NCBI GenBank assembly: GCA_002358975.1 | Contig: DEPX01000222.1 | Coordinates: 5,811 to 14,125, forward strand | From: Micrococcaceae bacterium UBA3381 | Lineage (GTDB): Bacteria; Actinomycetota; Actinomycetes; Actinomycetales; Micrococcaceae | Reading direction: 5' to 3' | Length of the DNA stretch: 8,315 nucleotides | Shown here: piece by piece, positions 1-7,317 of the stretch | Position numbering within the stretch: position 1 is the first letter of the stretch | Layout: every line of letters begins with the position of its first letter | Translations under genes and position numbers: made by a program | The notes under the pieces: generated by a model | Told to the model about the DNA's origin: nothing | The model's input: only the letters and a program-made list of their open reading frames with translations | The model's database searches: none

Positions 1-360
1 TTGCTAGTTGACTACTTTCGAAGCGCTGGTGCCGAATATGAATTGCGGGCGCAGTTATGTACCGATACCACGGCAATGCCGATAGAAGATGCCGCCGTGC
101 GCTGGGATGAAGACGATTCGCCATATCAACCCGTGGCTACACTGCGTATTGAACCCCAAGAAGCCTATAGTCCTGCCCGTCGGGTTTATGGGGATGATGT
201 GCTCACCTTTAACCCGTGGAACGGGGTGGCTGATCATCAGCCGCTCGGTTCGATTATGCGGGTTCGCAAGCGGGCGTATGAGCGCTCTACCGCGTATCGC
301 CATGAATACAACGCCAAGCAACAGATTGAGCCCAACAGCCTGACCGATATTCCCGACTAA
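1..360 (+). CDS. Catalase-like haem protein (y4iL-like group), C-terminal 119 residues, cut by window edge
   Basis: This reading frame is open at the left edge, so the TTG at base 1 is probably an internal Leu codon and the gene begins outside the window. What is visible resembles the C-terminal part of catalase-like proteins of the y4iL type: a GAEYEL...QLCTD segment (about residues 10-22), EDAAVRW (30-36), then FNPWNG near residue 71 followed by HQPLGSIMRVRKRAY (79-93). In relatives as I remember them this block reads FNPWHG...HRPLGSI, so Asn replaces a usual His here. These proteins share the catalase haem fold but are shorter than true catalases, and many are of unknown activity; some relatives act on fatty-acid hydroperoxides. 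The haem-ligand Tyr and distal His cannot be assessed from this fragment. It leads a colinear block with DyP-type peroxidase genes, which fits a haem-dependent peroxide or hydroperoxide role. Assignment is from remembered family motifs, not from a search. Confidence 0.8.
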   Translation: MLVDYFRSAGAEYELRAQLCTDTTAMPIEDAAVRWDEDDSPYQPVATLRIEPQEAYSPARRVYGDDVLTFNPWNGVADHQPLGSIMRVRKRAYERSTAYRHEYNAKQQIEPNSLTDIPD

Positions 361-388
361 ACCTGTTTACTACAACCAAGGAGATACA

Positions 389-1084
389 ATGCAAGAACAC
401 TCCGATCCCCGCCTAGCAGACCAGAGCAAACGTGACGAAATCCGGCGAGCTGTTGACGAAGTGGCTCACGATGCTCCCACCCTAGCCAAAATTGCGCTTG
501 AGGCCATGATCCGCGACCATAACCCGGACTTGACCGGTACGGCCGATTCTGCTGGCCGAGTTGGGATGCGTTCCGGTAAAGTCTCCGAGCTAACAGCCAT
601 GGCCACGCTTAAGCCCGGTGGTGCTGAACGGTTGCGCCGCATCTTTAATCTCACCAAGGGCAATATGGACGGCGCTCAACGCGTATCCACCCTGCACGAT
701 ATGCGGTTTGTGTTTTTCGATAATGACACCCGGATCCTTTTTGCCACCGCCTATGACGGCGACTGGGATGCCTATATCAACGATTTCGCCACCAAGATTC
801 CAGAACTGATGGACCTACTGTTCCAGAACGTTGAGGGCTGGCCCGGCATCGATAGTCCAGATGTCAAAGACTTTATTGCCGACCACCAGATCACCGCGTC
901 GGGATGGTTTGTTGCCAACCCGGCTGTCACGGTAGTAGATGTACGCCGATTGCAACGTACCGAAGATGCGGTCAACGATTTCCTAGATACCATGGCGGAT
1001 CGTGACGACTTAGATTCCCAGACCGCTGAGGCTTTGAAACAACTCACCGACGCGATTTCTCGTCCCGAAGGGGTGGATTATTAA
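389..1084 (+). CDS. DyP-like accessory protein, 231 aa, function unknown
   Basis: The start is the ATG preceded by AAGGAG (378-383) with a five-base spacer, the best ribosome binding site in the window. The product has no signal peptide or membrane segment and should be cytoplasmic. Residues 1-50 are charged and helical. Residues 67-90 (ELTAMATLKPGGAERLRRIF) and 101-135 (TLHDMRFVFFDNDT, then FATAYDGDWDAYINDF) read as a strand-helix-strand pattern typical of the ferredoxin-like half-domain used in DyP peroxidases and related dimeric barrels. The segment MDLLFQNVEGWPG follows at 141-153, and the last 45 residues are acidic and helical. It lacks the GxxDG and CPxxxHxRxxNPR haem motifs, so it is probably not a peroxidase itself. 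The stop overlaps the start of the DyP gene (TAATG), which implies matched synthesis and perhaps a complex. The DyP-like fold is inferred from pattern; no catalytic function can be given. Confidence 0.75.
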   Translation: MQEHSDPRLADQSKRDEIRRAVDEVAHDAPTLAKIALEAMIRDHNPDLTGTADSAGRVGMRSGKVSELTAMATLKPGGAERLRRIFNLTKGNMDGAQRVSTLHDMRFVFFDNDTRILFATAYDGDWDAYINDFATKIPELMDLLFQNVEGWPGIDSPDVKDFIADHQITASGWFVANPAVTVVDVRRLQRTEDAVNDFLDTMADRDDLDSQTAEALKQLTDAISRPEGVDY

Positions 1085-2469
1085 TGGGAATTCTCAGTGA
1101 ACTGCGGGGACGTTTTAAACGTGAGAATGTCCGCCTCGACCTGGACGACATCCAGGGCCTTATTCTTCGGTCCCGGCCCGAACCCTATGTCGGGGCCCAT
1201 GCCATGCTGCATATCGACGAGCCCGAGGGTGGAAGAGCGTTTGTGGCTGAGCTTGCTGAACACGTCCAATCGGCTAAAGACTGGGCCAATGATCTTGCCG
1301 CCTGGACCGGTGTAGCAATCAGCTATGCGGGGCTTGAAGCCCTTGGGGTGCCCCAAGATTCGCTCAGCAGCTTCCCCCTAGCTTTCCAGCAAAGTATGGC
1401 AGGTCGGTCGGCACAACTTATCGATGTGGGCCCTAACGCACCGGAACATTGGGATGCAGCCTTCACACCCGGCACCTGCCACATTGCCTTGACCATCTAT
1501 GCGGCAGATGATGACGCCCTGGACGATGCCTTATCAACGGCCATGAACATCTATCAGCGTTCTAGTGGTGTCAGCCTGGTGGCCACCCATCAATTTGGTG
1601 TGGACGAACAAAATAAAAACCCCTTCGGTTTTCGCGATAACATCTCCCAACCAACGATTGCCGGTAGCGGTGTGGAATCGCAACCCGGCCAGGAACGATC
1701 TATTGCAGCCGGCGAGTTTATCCTGGGGGAGGATAGCGAAACTGGTTCCCCGTTGGGTGTACCGGAACCAACCGAACTTGGCCAAAACGGCTCATATGTT
1801 GTGTTGCGAAAATTTGTGAGCCGTGTCGGCGCATTCAACGAGTTTCTTTCTTCCCAAACCAGTGATCCCGAAGCCCAACACAAACTGGCCGCCAAGATGT
1901 TTGGTCGATGGCGCAGTGGTGCACCATTGGTGCTAGCCCCGGATCATGACGACGAAGAACTCGGTAATGATCCGCAGCGACGAAATGATTTTTCGTTTGC
2001 TGACGATCCCAAGGGTCTGATGTGCCCATATTCCAGCCACATGCGCAGACTCAATCCGCGTGATAGCGAACTGACGATCATGACCGACGTCAATATTAAA
2101 CGTATTATCCGTCGCTCCTCGACCTTTGGGCCAGGCTGGTCGCCTCAAGTAACAGCTGCCGAGGATCCCAAAGAAGACCGTGGCATTTATTTCGTGTTCA
2201 TTAGTGCCAGGGCCTTTGATACCATCGAATTTTTGCAACAAGAATGGATTAATGGCGGAAACTTCGTCGACCTGGGTTCCGAACGGGACCCAATTGTTGG
2301 TGACCATGATGATGATCCGACCGACGGTCAGTTCACCATCCCCGCCGAACCTGCCCGTAAACGCATTAACGGGATCACCACGTTCAACCGGATGGCCGGC
2401 GGAGAGTATTTATTTATGCCCTCGCTTACCGCGCTGCGTTGGATCGGAGCAGCAGGCTGGGCCGCGTGA
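1084..2469 (+). CDS. DyP-type haem peroxidase, 461 aa
   Basis: A dye-decolorising-type peroxidase: these enzymes use hydrogen peroxide and a b-type haem to oxidise bulky organic substrates. DDIQGLILRS at 21-30 is the usual N-terminal DyP signature. The distal motif is GFRDN at 182-186, keeping the catalytic Asp185 but with Asn in place of the final Gly of GxxDG. CPYSSHMRRLNPR at 314-326 holds the proximal haem ligand His319, and RIIRR at 340-344 supplies the probable distal Arg (Arg343). The length fits the longer DyP classes (old C/D, now V). There is no Tat or Sec signal and no obvious encapsulin-targeting tail (the C-terminus ends AAGWAA), so a free cytoplasmic enzyme is likely. The start ATG overlaps the preceding stop as TAATG, with AAGGGG at 1068-1073 as ribosome binding site. 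The natural substrate is unknown; the neighbouring catalase-like and lipase genes hint at a lipid-derived one. Confidence 0.93.
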   Translation: MGILSELRGRFKRENVRLDLDDIQGLILRSRPEPYVGAHAMLHIDEPEGGRAFVAELAEHVQSAKDWANDLAAWTGVAISYAGLEALGVPQDSLSSFPLAFQQSMAGRSAQLIDVGPNAPEHWDAAFTPGTCHIALTIYAADDDALDDALSTAMNIYQRSSGVSLVATHQFGVDEQNKNPFGFRDNISQPTIAGSGVESQPGQERSIAAGEFILGEDSETGSPLGVPEPTELGQNGSYVVLRKFVSRVGAFNEFLSSQTSDPEAQHKLAAKMFGRWRSGAPLVLAPDHDDEELGNDPQRRNDFSFADDPKGLMCPYSSHMRRLNPRDSELTIMTDVNIKRIIRRSSTFGPGWSPQVTAAEDPKEDRGIYFVFISARAFDTIEFLQQEWINGGNFVDLGSERDPIVGDHDDDPTDGQFTIPAEPARKRINGITTFNRMAGGEYLFMPSLTALRWIGAAGWAA

Positions 2470-3629
2470 TCCACAAGTCGGCAGGCGCGATCGTCCTGCT
2501 AATACTGGCGTTAGTGTTGACCACGTGCAGCACCAATAACCCGCCACCGGGGGCGTCCAGCGAATTCTGGGATGTCGATGAAGCTCCTGGAGGTGACGCT
2601 GAGGCCGGCGACATCCATGCCCTTGAAGAGCGCGACGATGCGCCACAGGGTTCAAAGGGCTGGAGCATGATCTATGTTTCGGAAATTGAATCGGGCATCA
2701 AAAAATATGTTTCTGGAGAGATCTATGTGCCAGATGACTCCAGTACAACACCGCGCGACGTGGTGTTGTGGAACCACCCGACAACCGGGCTGGCCGATTA
2801 TTGCGCGCCTTCCCGCCGCGGAGCCAATGACATCCGCATCCCCGAACTTCAGCAACTACTTGATGACGGTAACATCGTCGTCGCCAGTGATTACCCGGGC
2901 CAAGGGTTACCTGGACCCGCATACTATATGGTCGGCCAGGCCAATGCCCGGGCCTCCTTGGATGCGCTGAGAACACTGAAGCATCTGCCAGAGATCGAAC
3001 ACACTGACAAGTTTGTGCAATACGGTTCGTCACAGGGTGGTCAAACCGCTATGCATGTTGAAGCAATAGCGGCAGACTATGCCCCGGATTTTCAACTGCT
3101 TGGTTCAGCTATGATGTCTCCGGCGGTCCGGGTTAAGGATCTCACTACCAACGCGATGCACTATCCGGAGTTGACTGGCTTTGTCATCTCCATGCTGTCC
3201 GGCATCAAAACAGCCCATCCGGACCTGAGCTATAGCGACTTTTTATCCGAAGAGTCCCAAGAGGCACTACCGCAGGTTAATGCCAGTTGTTGGGGTATTT
3301 GGCAAAATGGCACAGCAATTGAACAGCCGTATACTAACGATGCCATGGATGACGACAGTGACTGGGCCACAGCCATGGAAGATATTGACGACTTCACCCC
3401 CACCGGTTCAGCACCTTTTATAATTCATCACAGTGCTACCGATGGGATTGCCCCGGTGGAACAGGTCCGCCGGGAAGTTGAATCTCTCTGCCAAGCTGGC
3501 AGCGCAGTGGAATACCGCGAATACGAAAACATGGAACACGGTTCCGTGATCCCAGAGGCCGCAACAACCTTCCCGTCCTGGGCACAAGATCGATTCGACG
3601 GCAAACCGCCCGTGGATGACTGCAAATAA
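2466..3629 (+). CDS. Secretory-lipase-type alpha/beta hydrolase, putative lipoprotein, 387 aa
   Basis: A serine ester hydrolase, most like the secretory lipase (LIP) family. GSSQG at 187-191 is the nucleophile elbow (Ser189); Asp326 in SATDGIAP and His358 in NMEHGS complete a probable triad. The segment SDYPGQG followed by ARASLDALR is also typical of the family. The GTG at 2466 is preferred over the in-frame TTG at 2439 because it forms a GTGA overlap with the DyP stop and gives a compact signal peptide: MIHK, a hydrophobic stretch 6-18, then LTTC with Cys21 as lipidation site. Thr just before the Cys is less usual than Gly, Ala or Ser, so lipidation is probable rather than certain. Four further cysteines (113, 275, 342, 386) could form two disulfides, which fits an extracytoplasmic location. 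Residues 22-60 are an acidic, Pro- and Gly-rich linker. It is the last gene of the block; the substrate is unknown, and a general esterase is the main alternative. Confidence 0.85.
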   Translation: MIHKSAGAIVLLILALVLTTCSTNNPPPGASSEFWDVDEAPGGDAEAGDIHALEERDDAPQGSKGWSMIYVSEIESGIKKYVSGEIYVPDDSSTTPRDVVLWNHPTTGLADYCAPSRRGANDIRIPELQQLLDDGNIVVASDYPGQGLPGPAYYMVGQANARASLDALRTLKHLPEIEHTDKFVQYGSSQGGQTAMHVEAIAADYAPDFQLLGSAMMSPAVRVKDLTTNAMHYPELTGFVISMLSGIKTAHPDLSYSDFLSEESQEALPQVNASCWGIWQNGTAIEQPYTNDAMDDDSDWATAMEDIDDFTPTGSAPFIIHHSATDGIAPVEQVRREVESLCQAGSAVEYREYENMEHGSVIPEAATTFPSWAQDRFDGKPPVDDCK

Positions 3630-3644
3630 ATAGCGCGCGCTATT
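3629..3644. terminator. Perfect 16-base palindrome at convergent gene ends, possible bidirectional terminator
   Basis: AATAGCGCGCGCTATT is its own reverse complement and could form a six-pair stem with a GCGC loop. It begins at the last base of the lipase stop TAA (3627-3629) and contains the TAG stop (3642-3640) of the opposing transporter gene. On the minus strand it is followed by TATTTATTTG, a poor U-tract; on the plus strand no U-run follows. A weak terminator for one or both convergent units is the simplest reading. Confidence 0.45.
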
Positions 3645-4656
3645 CGACGGGCGTCGTCTCAACCGCCGCGCGTTTTGCTGCCCGTGCCGAGCGGTAACGG
3701 AAGAACACTGCCAATAGTCCGCCGGAAATATTATGCCAAACACTAAAGACCGCAGCCGGTAGGGCGGCAACCGGGCTGAAGTGTGCGGCCGCCAAGGTTG
3801 CTGCAAGACCAGAGTTTTGCATACCAACCTCGACCGCAGTGGTGCGGGCGATACGTTCCGGGTAGCGGAAGATACGCGAGGCGAAGTAGCCCAGTAGATA
3901 ACCCAACCCGTTGTGCAACACGACCACCAACAGCACCAGCAGGCCGGCCTCAACGATTTTATCTGCCGACCCGGACACCACGGCAACCACCACGTAGGCG
4001 ATACCCAGCACACTGATCCACGGCAACACCGGCAGCACAGTATCGATCCACTTGCGCAACAACCACCGAACAATGAGCCCGGCAACAATCGGAATCAGCA
4101 CCATTTGGACAATGGAAAGTGCCATGGCATCAACCTCAACTGGCATCAGGCGCCCGGCCAACCATAATGTCAGAATCGGGGTGAAGATCGGTGCCAGCAG
4201 GGTGGATACCGAAGTCATAGTCACCGAGAGTGCGACGTCGCCTTTTGAGAGGTAGGTAATGACGTTCGACGACGTACCACCGGGGGCGCAACCAACCAGG
4301 ATCACACCGATGGCAAGTTCGGCTGGCAATTGGAAGGCCACGATCAGGCCTAATGCAATGGCCGGCATGATGACGTACTGGGAGATAACTCCCAGAAGCA
4401 CCGGTAGGGGCCGTTTGGCGACAAGCGCGAAGTCGGGGATGGTCAGCGTCACGCCCATCGCAAACATGATGATGCCCAGAGCTAGCGAGGTGAAGTTGGC
4501 CAGTGGAGCAGTTTGAGATGGAAAGAAAAAGCCGATCAAAAAGGCGGCGATGATAATCGCGGGAAACACGGTGACCGCCAGGCGGGCCGAACGATCTTCA
4601 CCGGATGTTTCCGGATGTGCAGGACCAGGATGCATTGGTTGTTGAGTTTCAGACAT
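3640..4656 (-). CDS. Bile acid:sodium symporter family (BASS) transporter, 338 aa
   Basis: A polytopic inner-membrane protein of the BASS family, which mostly imports organic anions with sodium. Hydrophobic segments run nearly continuously from about residue 26 to 318, consistent with 9-10 helices. The family signature GCAPGGTSSN lies at 122-131 and EVGMQNSGLA at 276-285; Ser130, Asn131, Glu276 and Gln280 correspond to sodium-site residues known from bacterial ASBT homologues. A TTG 13 codons upstream (4695) would add a polar extension, but the ATG at 4656 with AAAGAGCGAG before it is chosen because the TTG sits only three bases after a possible -10 box. Residues 1-24 are polar and Pro-rich, and a basic patch (YRSARAAKRA) follows the last helix, probably on the cytoplasmic side. 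The gene is convergent with the lipase gene and follows the ABC permease gene by 84 bases on the same strand. The substrate cannot be told from sequence; bile acids, pantoate or other carboxylates occur in the family. Confidence 0.9.
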   Translation of the reverse strand: MSETQQPMHPGPAHPETSGEDRSARLAVTVFPAIIIAAFLIGFFFPSQTAPLANFTSLALGIIMFAMGVTLTIPDFALVAKRPLPVLLGVISQYVIMPAIALGLIVAFQLPAELAIGVILVGCAPGGTSSNVITYLSKGDVALSVTMTSVSTLLAPIFTPILTLWLAGRLMPVEVDAMALSIVQMVLIPIVAGLIVRWLLRKWIDTVLPVLPWISVLGIAYVVVAVVSGSADKIVEAGLLVLLVVVLHNGLGYLLGYFASRIFRYPERIARTTAVEVGMQNSGLAATLAAAHFSPVAALPAAVFSVWHNISGGLLAVFFRYRSARAAKRAAVETTPVE

Positions 4657-4740
4657 ACTCGCTCTTTGGTGTGAGGTGTATTGCTTTTCTTCCAACGTAT
4701 CGTATTTATGGCCGTAGAACAGTGCAGCGGCCGACCAGCG
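4657..4740 (-). promoter_or_regulatory. Spacer between permease and BASS genes with weak promoter-like and hairpin elements
   Basis: On the minus strand TACGAT (4704-4699) matches four of six -10 positions, about 43 bases before the BASS ATG, but no good -35 box lies 16-18 bases upstream. A short hairpin with five-pair GGCCG/CGGCC arms (4710-4714 and 4728-4732) and a 13-base loop follows the permease stop and lacks a U-run, so it is a poor terminator. Readthrough from the export operon into the BASS gene is possible. Confidence 0.25.
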
Positions 4741-6390
4741 TCACACAACGTTGATTTCGCGGCGATAAAACCCTGCTAGCCCCACACCAAACGCCAAGAT
4801 TGCGATCCCAACCAGCCCAACGAATGGTGCCGACTGGAACGCTTCAACCGGCACCGTGGCCAGATGCCAAAGCGGAGAAAGTGTTCGAAACCAATTCGGC
4901 AAGTCAAGGAGATCGGCAAATAGATCGACAATCCCGCACAGGGCTACCAGCAGCCACCCAACGATAGCCATAAACCGTGGCAGCAAGCCGAAGAACCCGG
5001 CGGTAATGCCCAGCACTGCCAGCACCGCCGGCAGGACCGCCAGATGCGACAACACAACATCAGTGATAAGGCCAGCATCACCTGTGACTCCGGCTGCTGC
5101 AAGACCGGTACCCAGTCCAGTGATGAGCATAATCAGACTCGCACCGATGGCAATGACGGCCACGTGCGTGCCAAGCCAACCGGAGCGGCCAACAGCAGTG
5201 GCCAATACCGTGTCAGCCCGGCCAGTAGTTTCCTCGGTTCGCAGCGTCTGCATAGCAAAAACCACGTAGGCTGCGACCAGAATGCTAACGAAGCTGCCCA
5301 AAAAGCCGATATAGCCGTCTAATAATTGATCGCTACCAAATACTTTGCGCAATTCGGGTGGCATATCTTTTCCGGCATCAAGCATCGCCTGGGTGAATAA
5401 CCCATCGACAACACCCAGTGCCATAATGCCGACACCCCATCCCAAGAACCCGCTACGATGCAAACGCGCAGCAAGTCCAAACGGATGCCCCAGTCGAGGA
5501 TGGCCCCGGACTTTACCCGGCCGGGGCGGCATCAGGCTGGCACCGAAATCTCGTTTGGCCTGTAACACAAAGCCAAGCGCAATGGTTACTGTAGCCAATG
5601 CGACCGAGAGAATAAGTGGAGCCCACCGATCGTGTACATAGGGGGCCGTTTGGGCCGCCCAGCCCAGTGGGGAAGTCCACGAGAGGCCACTGCCACCAAC
5701 TTCGACCATATCGCCGGTAGCCCGCAGCAAAAATGTGATGCCCAAGACCGCACCGGCTATACCGGCGGAAGAGCGGGAAAATTCACTGATCTGCACGGTG
5801 ATCGCTGTGATGCCCGCAAAAACCATGCCGGTCAGTCCAGTGGCTAAACCAACCAGCACTGATCCCATAATAGGGTAGCCGAGCCCAATGGTAAGAGCGG
5901 TTACCACCCCGCCTGCCACAATATTGGCGGCGCCGACAATTACGAGAGTGGCTGTGAGCATCGTGTGTCTTCCGGTGACGGAAGCACGAACCAGTTCTGC
6001 ACGGCCACTTTGTTCCTCACCTCGGGTATGACGCGTAACCAAAAAGATGCTCATCAATGCCGCAAGGATGAACAGATATGGTGCGTAGCCTGCCGCAAAG
6101 AACCGTTCATAGGTTGGGTTGTCCAGCCCAAATGCCGGACCGGTGAACATTCGTCCAACCGGTTGTGATAACAGTGTCGTCATTCCGGCCAAATCTTGCT
6201 TATCGGGTGCCAACTGGGGCAGTGCAGATCCTATATATAAAACCAGTAGCCCGTGTGCACCAATCCAGACGGGTAGCCGGATACGATCCCGCCGCAAGAT
6301 GAAACGCAGCATAGTACCCAACCCGGTCAGCGGTGAGATGCTGGTTTGTCTCGAGTTTTGTTGTTGGATTGCGTGGCGAGGACTACTCAT
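4741..6390 (-). CDS. ABC-2-type exporter permease, 549 aa, internally duplicated
   Basis: The membrane subunit of an ABC exporter, of the large actinobacterial type often annotated as exporter of polyketide antibiotics. About 12 hydrophobic segments fall into two halves. Each half carries the same motif after its second helix: RGEEQSGRAEL at 123-133 and RTEETTGRADT at 384-394. Each half also ends with a related turn: SPLGWAAQTAPY at 240-251 and SPLWHLATVPVEAF at 505-518. One polypeptide therefore supplies both membrane domains, unlike the usual homodimer of six-helix permeases. A cytoplasmic basic loop (about 279-312) joins the halves. The ATG overlaps the stop of the ATPase gene as ATGA, so the two are translationally coupled and should form one complex with a dimer of the ATPase. 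The substrate is not visible in the sequence; drugs, secondary metabolites or lipids are exported by relatives. The shorter start at Met27 is possible but lacks coupling. Confidence 0.9.
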   Translation of the reverse strand: MSSPRHAIQQQNSRQTSISPLTGLGTMLRFILRRDRIRLPVWIGAHGLLVLYIGSALPQLAPDKQDLAGMTTLLSQPVGRMFTGPAFGLDNPTYERFFAAGYAPYLFILAALMSIFLVTRHTRGEEQSGRAELVRASVTGRHTMLTATLVIVGAANIVAGGVVTALTIGLGYPIMGSVLVGLATGLTGMVFAGITAITVQISEFSRSSAGIAGAVLGITFLLRATGDMVEVGGSGLSWTSPLGWAAQTAPYVHDRWAPLILSVALATVTIALGFVLQAKRDFGASLMPPRPGKVRGHPRLGHPFGLAARLHRSGFLGWGVGIMALGVVDGLFTQAMLDAGKDMPPELRKVFGSDQLLDGYIGFLGSFVSILVAAYVVFAMQTLRTEETTGRADTVLATAVGRSGWLGTHVAVIAIGASLIMLITGLGTGLAAAGVTGDAGLITDVVLSHLAVLPAVLAVLGITAGFFGLLPRFMAIVGWLLVALCGIVDLFADLLDLPNWFRTLSPLWHLATVPVEAFQSAPFVGLVGIAILAFGVGLAGFYRREINVV

Positions 6391-7310
6391 CGGGTGCTCT
6401 CTTTCGAGGTTCTCGCGTCCGGAGCGTCGCCATAATAACGCATGAGTAACTGCTCCAGCGTGGGCGGATGTGCCACAAGCGACTGCACGCCTAGTGCGGC
6501 CAGAGCTTGCATCGCGTCGTTGGTCCGGTCACCATCAAGTTGAAATTGCACGGTGCCGTGTTCTTCGGTGAGATCGTGGACACCTGGAAGCTCGGCAAGA
6601 CGTTGGGCAGGATGGTCAGTCTCAGCAACGATGGTAGTGCGTGTCATGTGGCGAAGCTCGGATAGACTACCGGTTTCTACGATGCGACCTTGTCGCACAA
6701 TTGAGATGCGATCGGCCAGTGCCTCGACCTGGGCCAGAATGTGACTGGAAAGTAGTACCGTTCTGCCGGCATCCTTCATTTCTCGGATGGTCTGTTGAAA
6801 CACGCTTTCCATCAGCGGATCCAGGCCCGCAGTAGGCTCATCGAGCAAAAGCAGTTCCACATCGGAAGCTAGCGCAGAGATCAAGGCTACTTTTTGTCGA
6901 TTGCCCTTGGAATAGGTGCGAGCTTTTTTGGAAGGATCCAGATCGAAGCGTTCGCATAGTTCATCGCGGTGTTGTTGATCCAACCCGCCGCGTAGCCGGG
7001 CAAACAGATCGATCGCCTCACCGCCGGTCAGGTTGGGCCACAGTTCTACATCACCGGGTACATAAGCTAGCCGTCTATGTAATGCCACGGCGTCTTTCCA
7101 TGGGTCACCACCCAATAGGTTGACGGTCCCACTATCGGCTCGTAATAGGCCCAGCAGAACTCGGATCGTGGTTGATTTCCCCGCACCATTTGGTCCCAAA
7201 AAACCGTGGACTTCGCCCTGTTCAACGCCTAGGTCTAGTCCATCGAGTGCTCGTGTGTGGCCAAAAGTTTTCACCAGGCCCTGAGTGGAGATAGCAAGTG
7301 ACTCATTCAT
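6387..7310 (-). CDS. ABC exporter ATP-binding protein, 307 aa
   Basis: The cytoplasmic ATPase that powers the adjacent permease. Walker A is GPNGAGKST at 39-47, the signature loop YSKGNRQK at 133-140 (a SKGN variant of LSGGQ, common in drug-export ATPases of the CcmA/DrrA kind), Walker B LLLLDEPT at 153-160 with catalytic Glu158, the D-loop AGLD at 161-164 and the switch His190 in SSH. Residues 225-307 form an extra C-terminal domain typical of this exporter group, ending with TLEQLLMRYYGD. The ATG lies seven bases after the tetR stop; AGAAGG is close to it (only two bases spacing), so initiation may rely partly on coupling to tetR translation. All catalytic motifs are intact. The partner permease overlaps its stop codon. 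Confidence 0.95.
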   Translation of the reverse strand: MNESLAISTQGLVKTFGHTRALDGLDLGVEQGEVHGFLGPNGAGKSTTIRVLLGLLRADSGTVNLLGGDPWKDAVALHRRLAYVPGDVELWPNLTGGEAIDLFARLRGGLDQQHRDELCERFDLDPSKKARTYSKGNRQKVALISALASDVELLLLDEPTAGLDPLMESVFQQTIREMKDAGRTVLLSSHILAQVEALADRISIVRQGRIVETGSLSELRHMTRTTIVAETDHPAQRLAELPGVHDLTEEHGTVQFQLDGDRTNDAMQALAALGVQSLVAHPPTLEQLLMRYYGDAPDARTSKESTR

Positions 7311-7317
7311 CGCCTTC

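Noticed and set aside
2439..2465. TTG start nine codons upstream for the lipase
   Set aside because: It adds a polar extension before the signal peptide and loses the GTGA coupling; the GTG at 2466 fits better.
2428..2469. Encapsulin-targeting peptide at the DyP C-terminus
   Set aside because: The end of the protein lacks the usual short hydrophobic targeting motif, and no encapsulin gene is in the window.
3408..4088. A 226-codon minus-strand frame overlapping the lipase and BASS genes
   Set aside because: It is Cys-, Arg- and Trp-rich with no family pattern, and it covers two well-supported genes in other frames.
4657..4695. TTG start at 4695 for the BASS transporter
   Set aside because: It lies just after a possible -10 box, has no good ribosome binding site and adds a polar segment not typical of the family.
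4856..5269. A 137-codon plus-strand frame opposite the permease
   Set aside because: Low-complexity Ser/Arg/Pro/Thr-rich product opposite a clear membrane protein gene; a typical antisense shadow.
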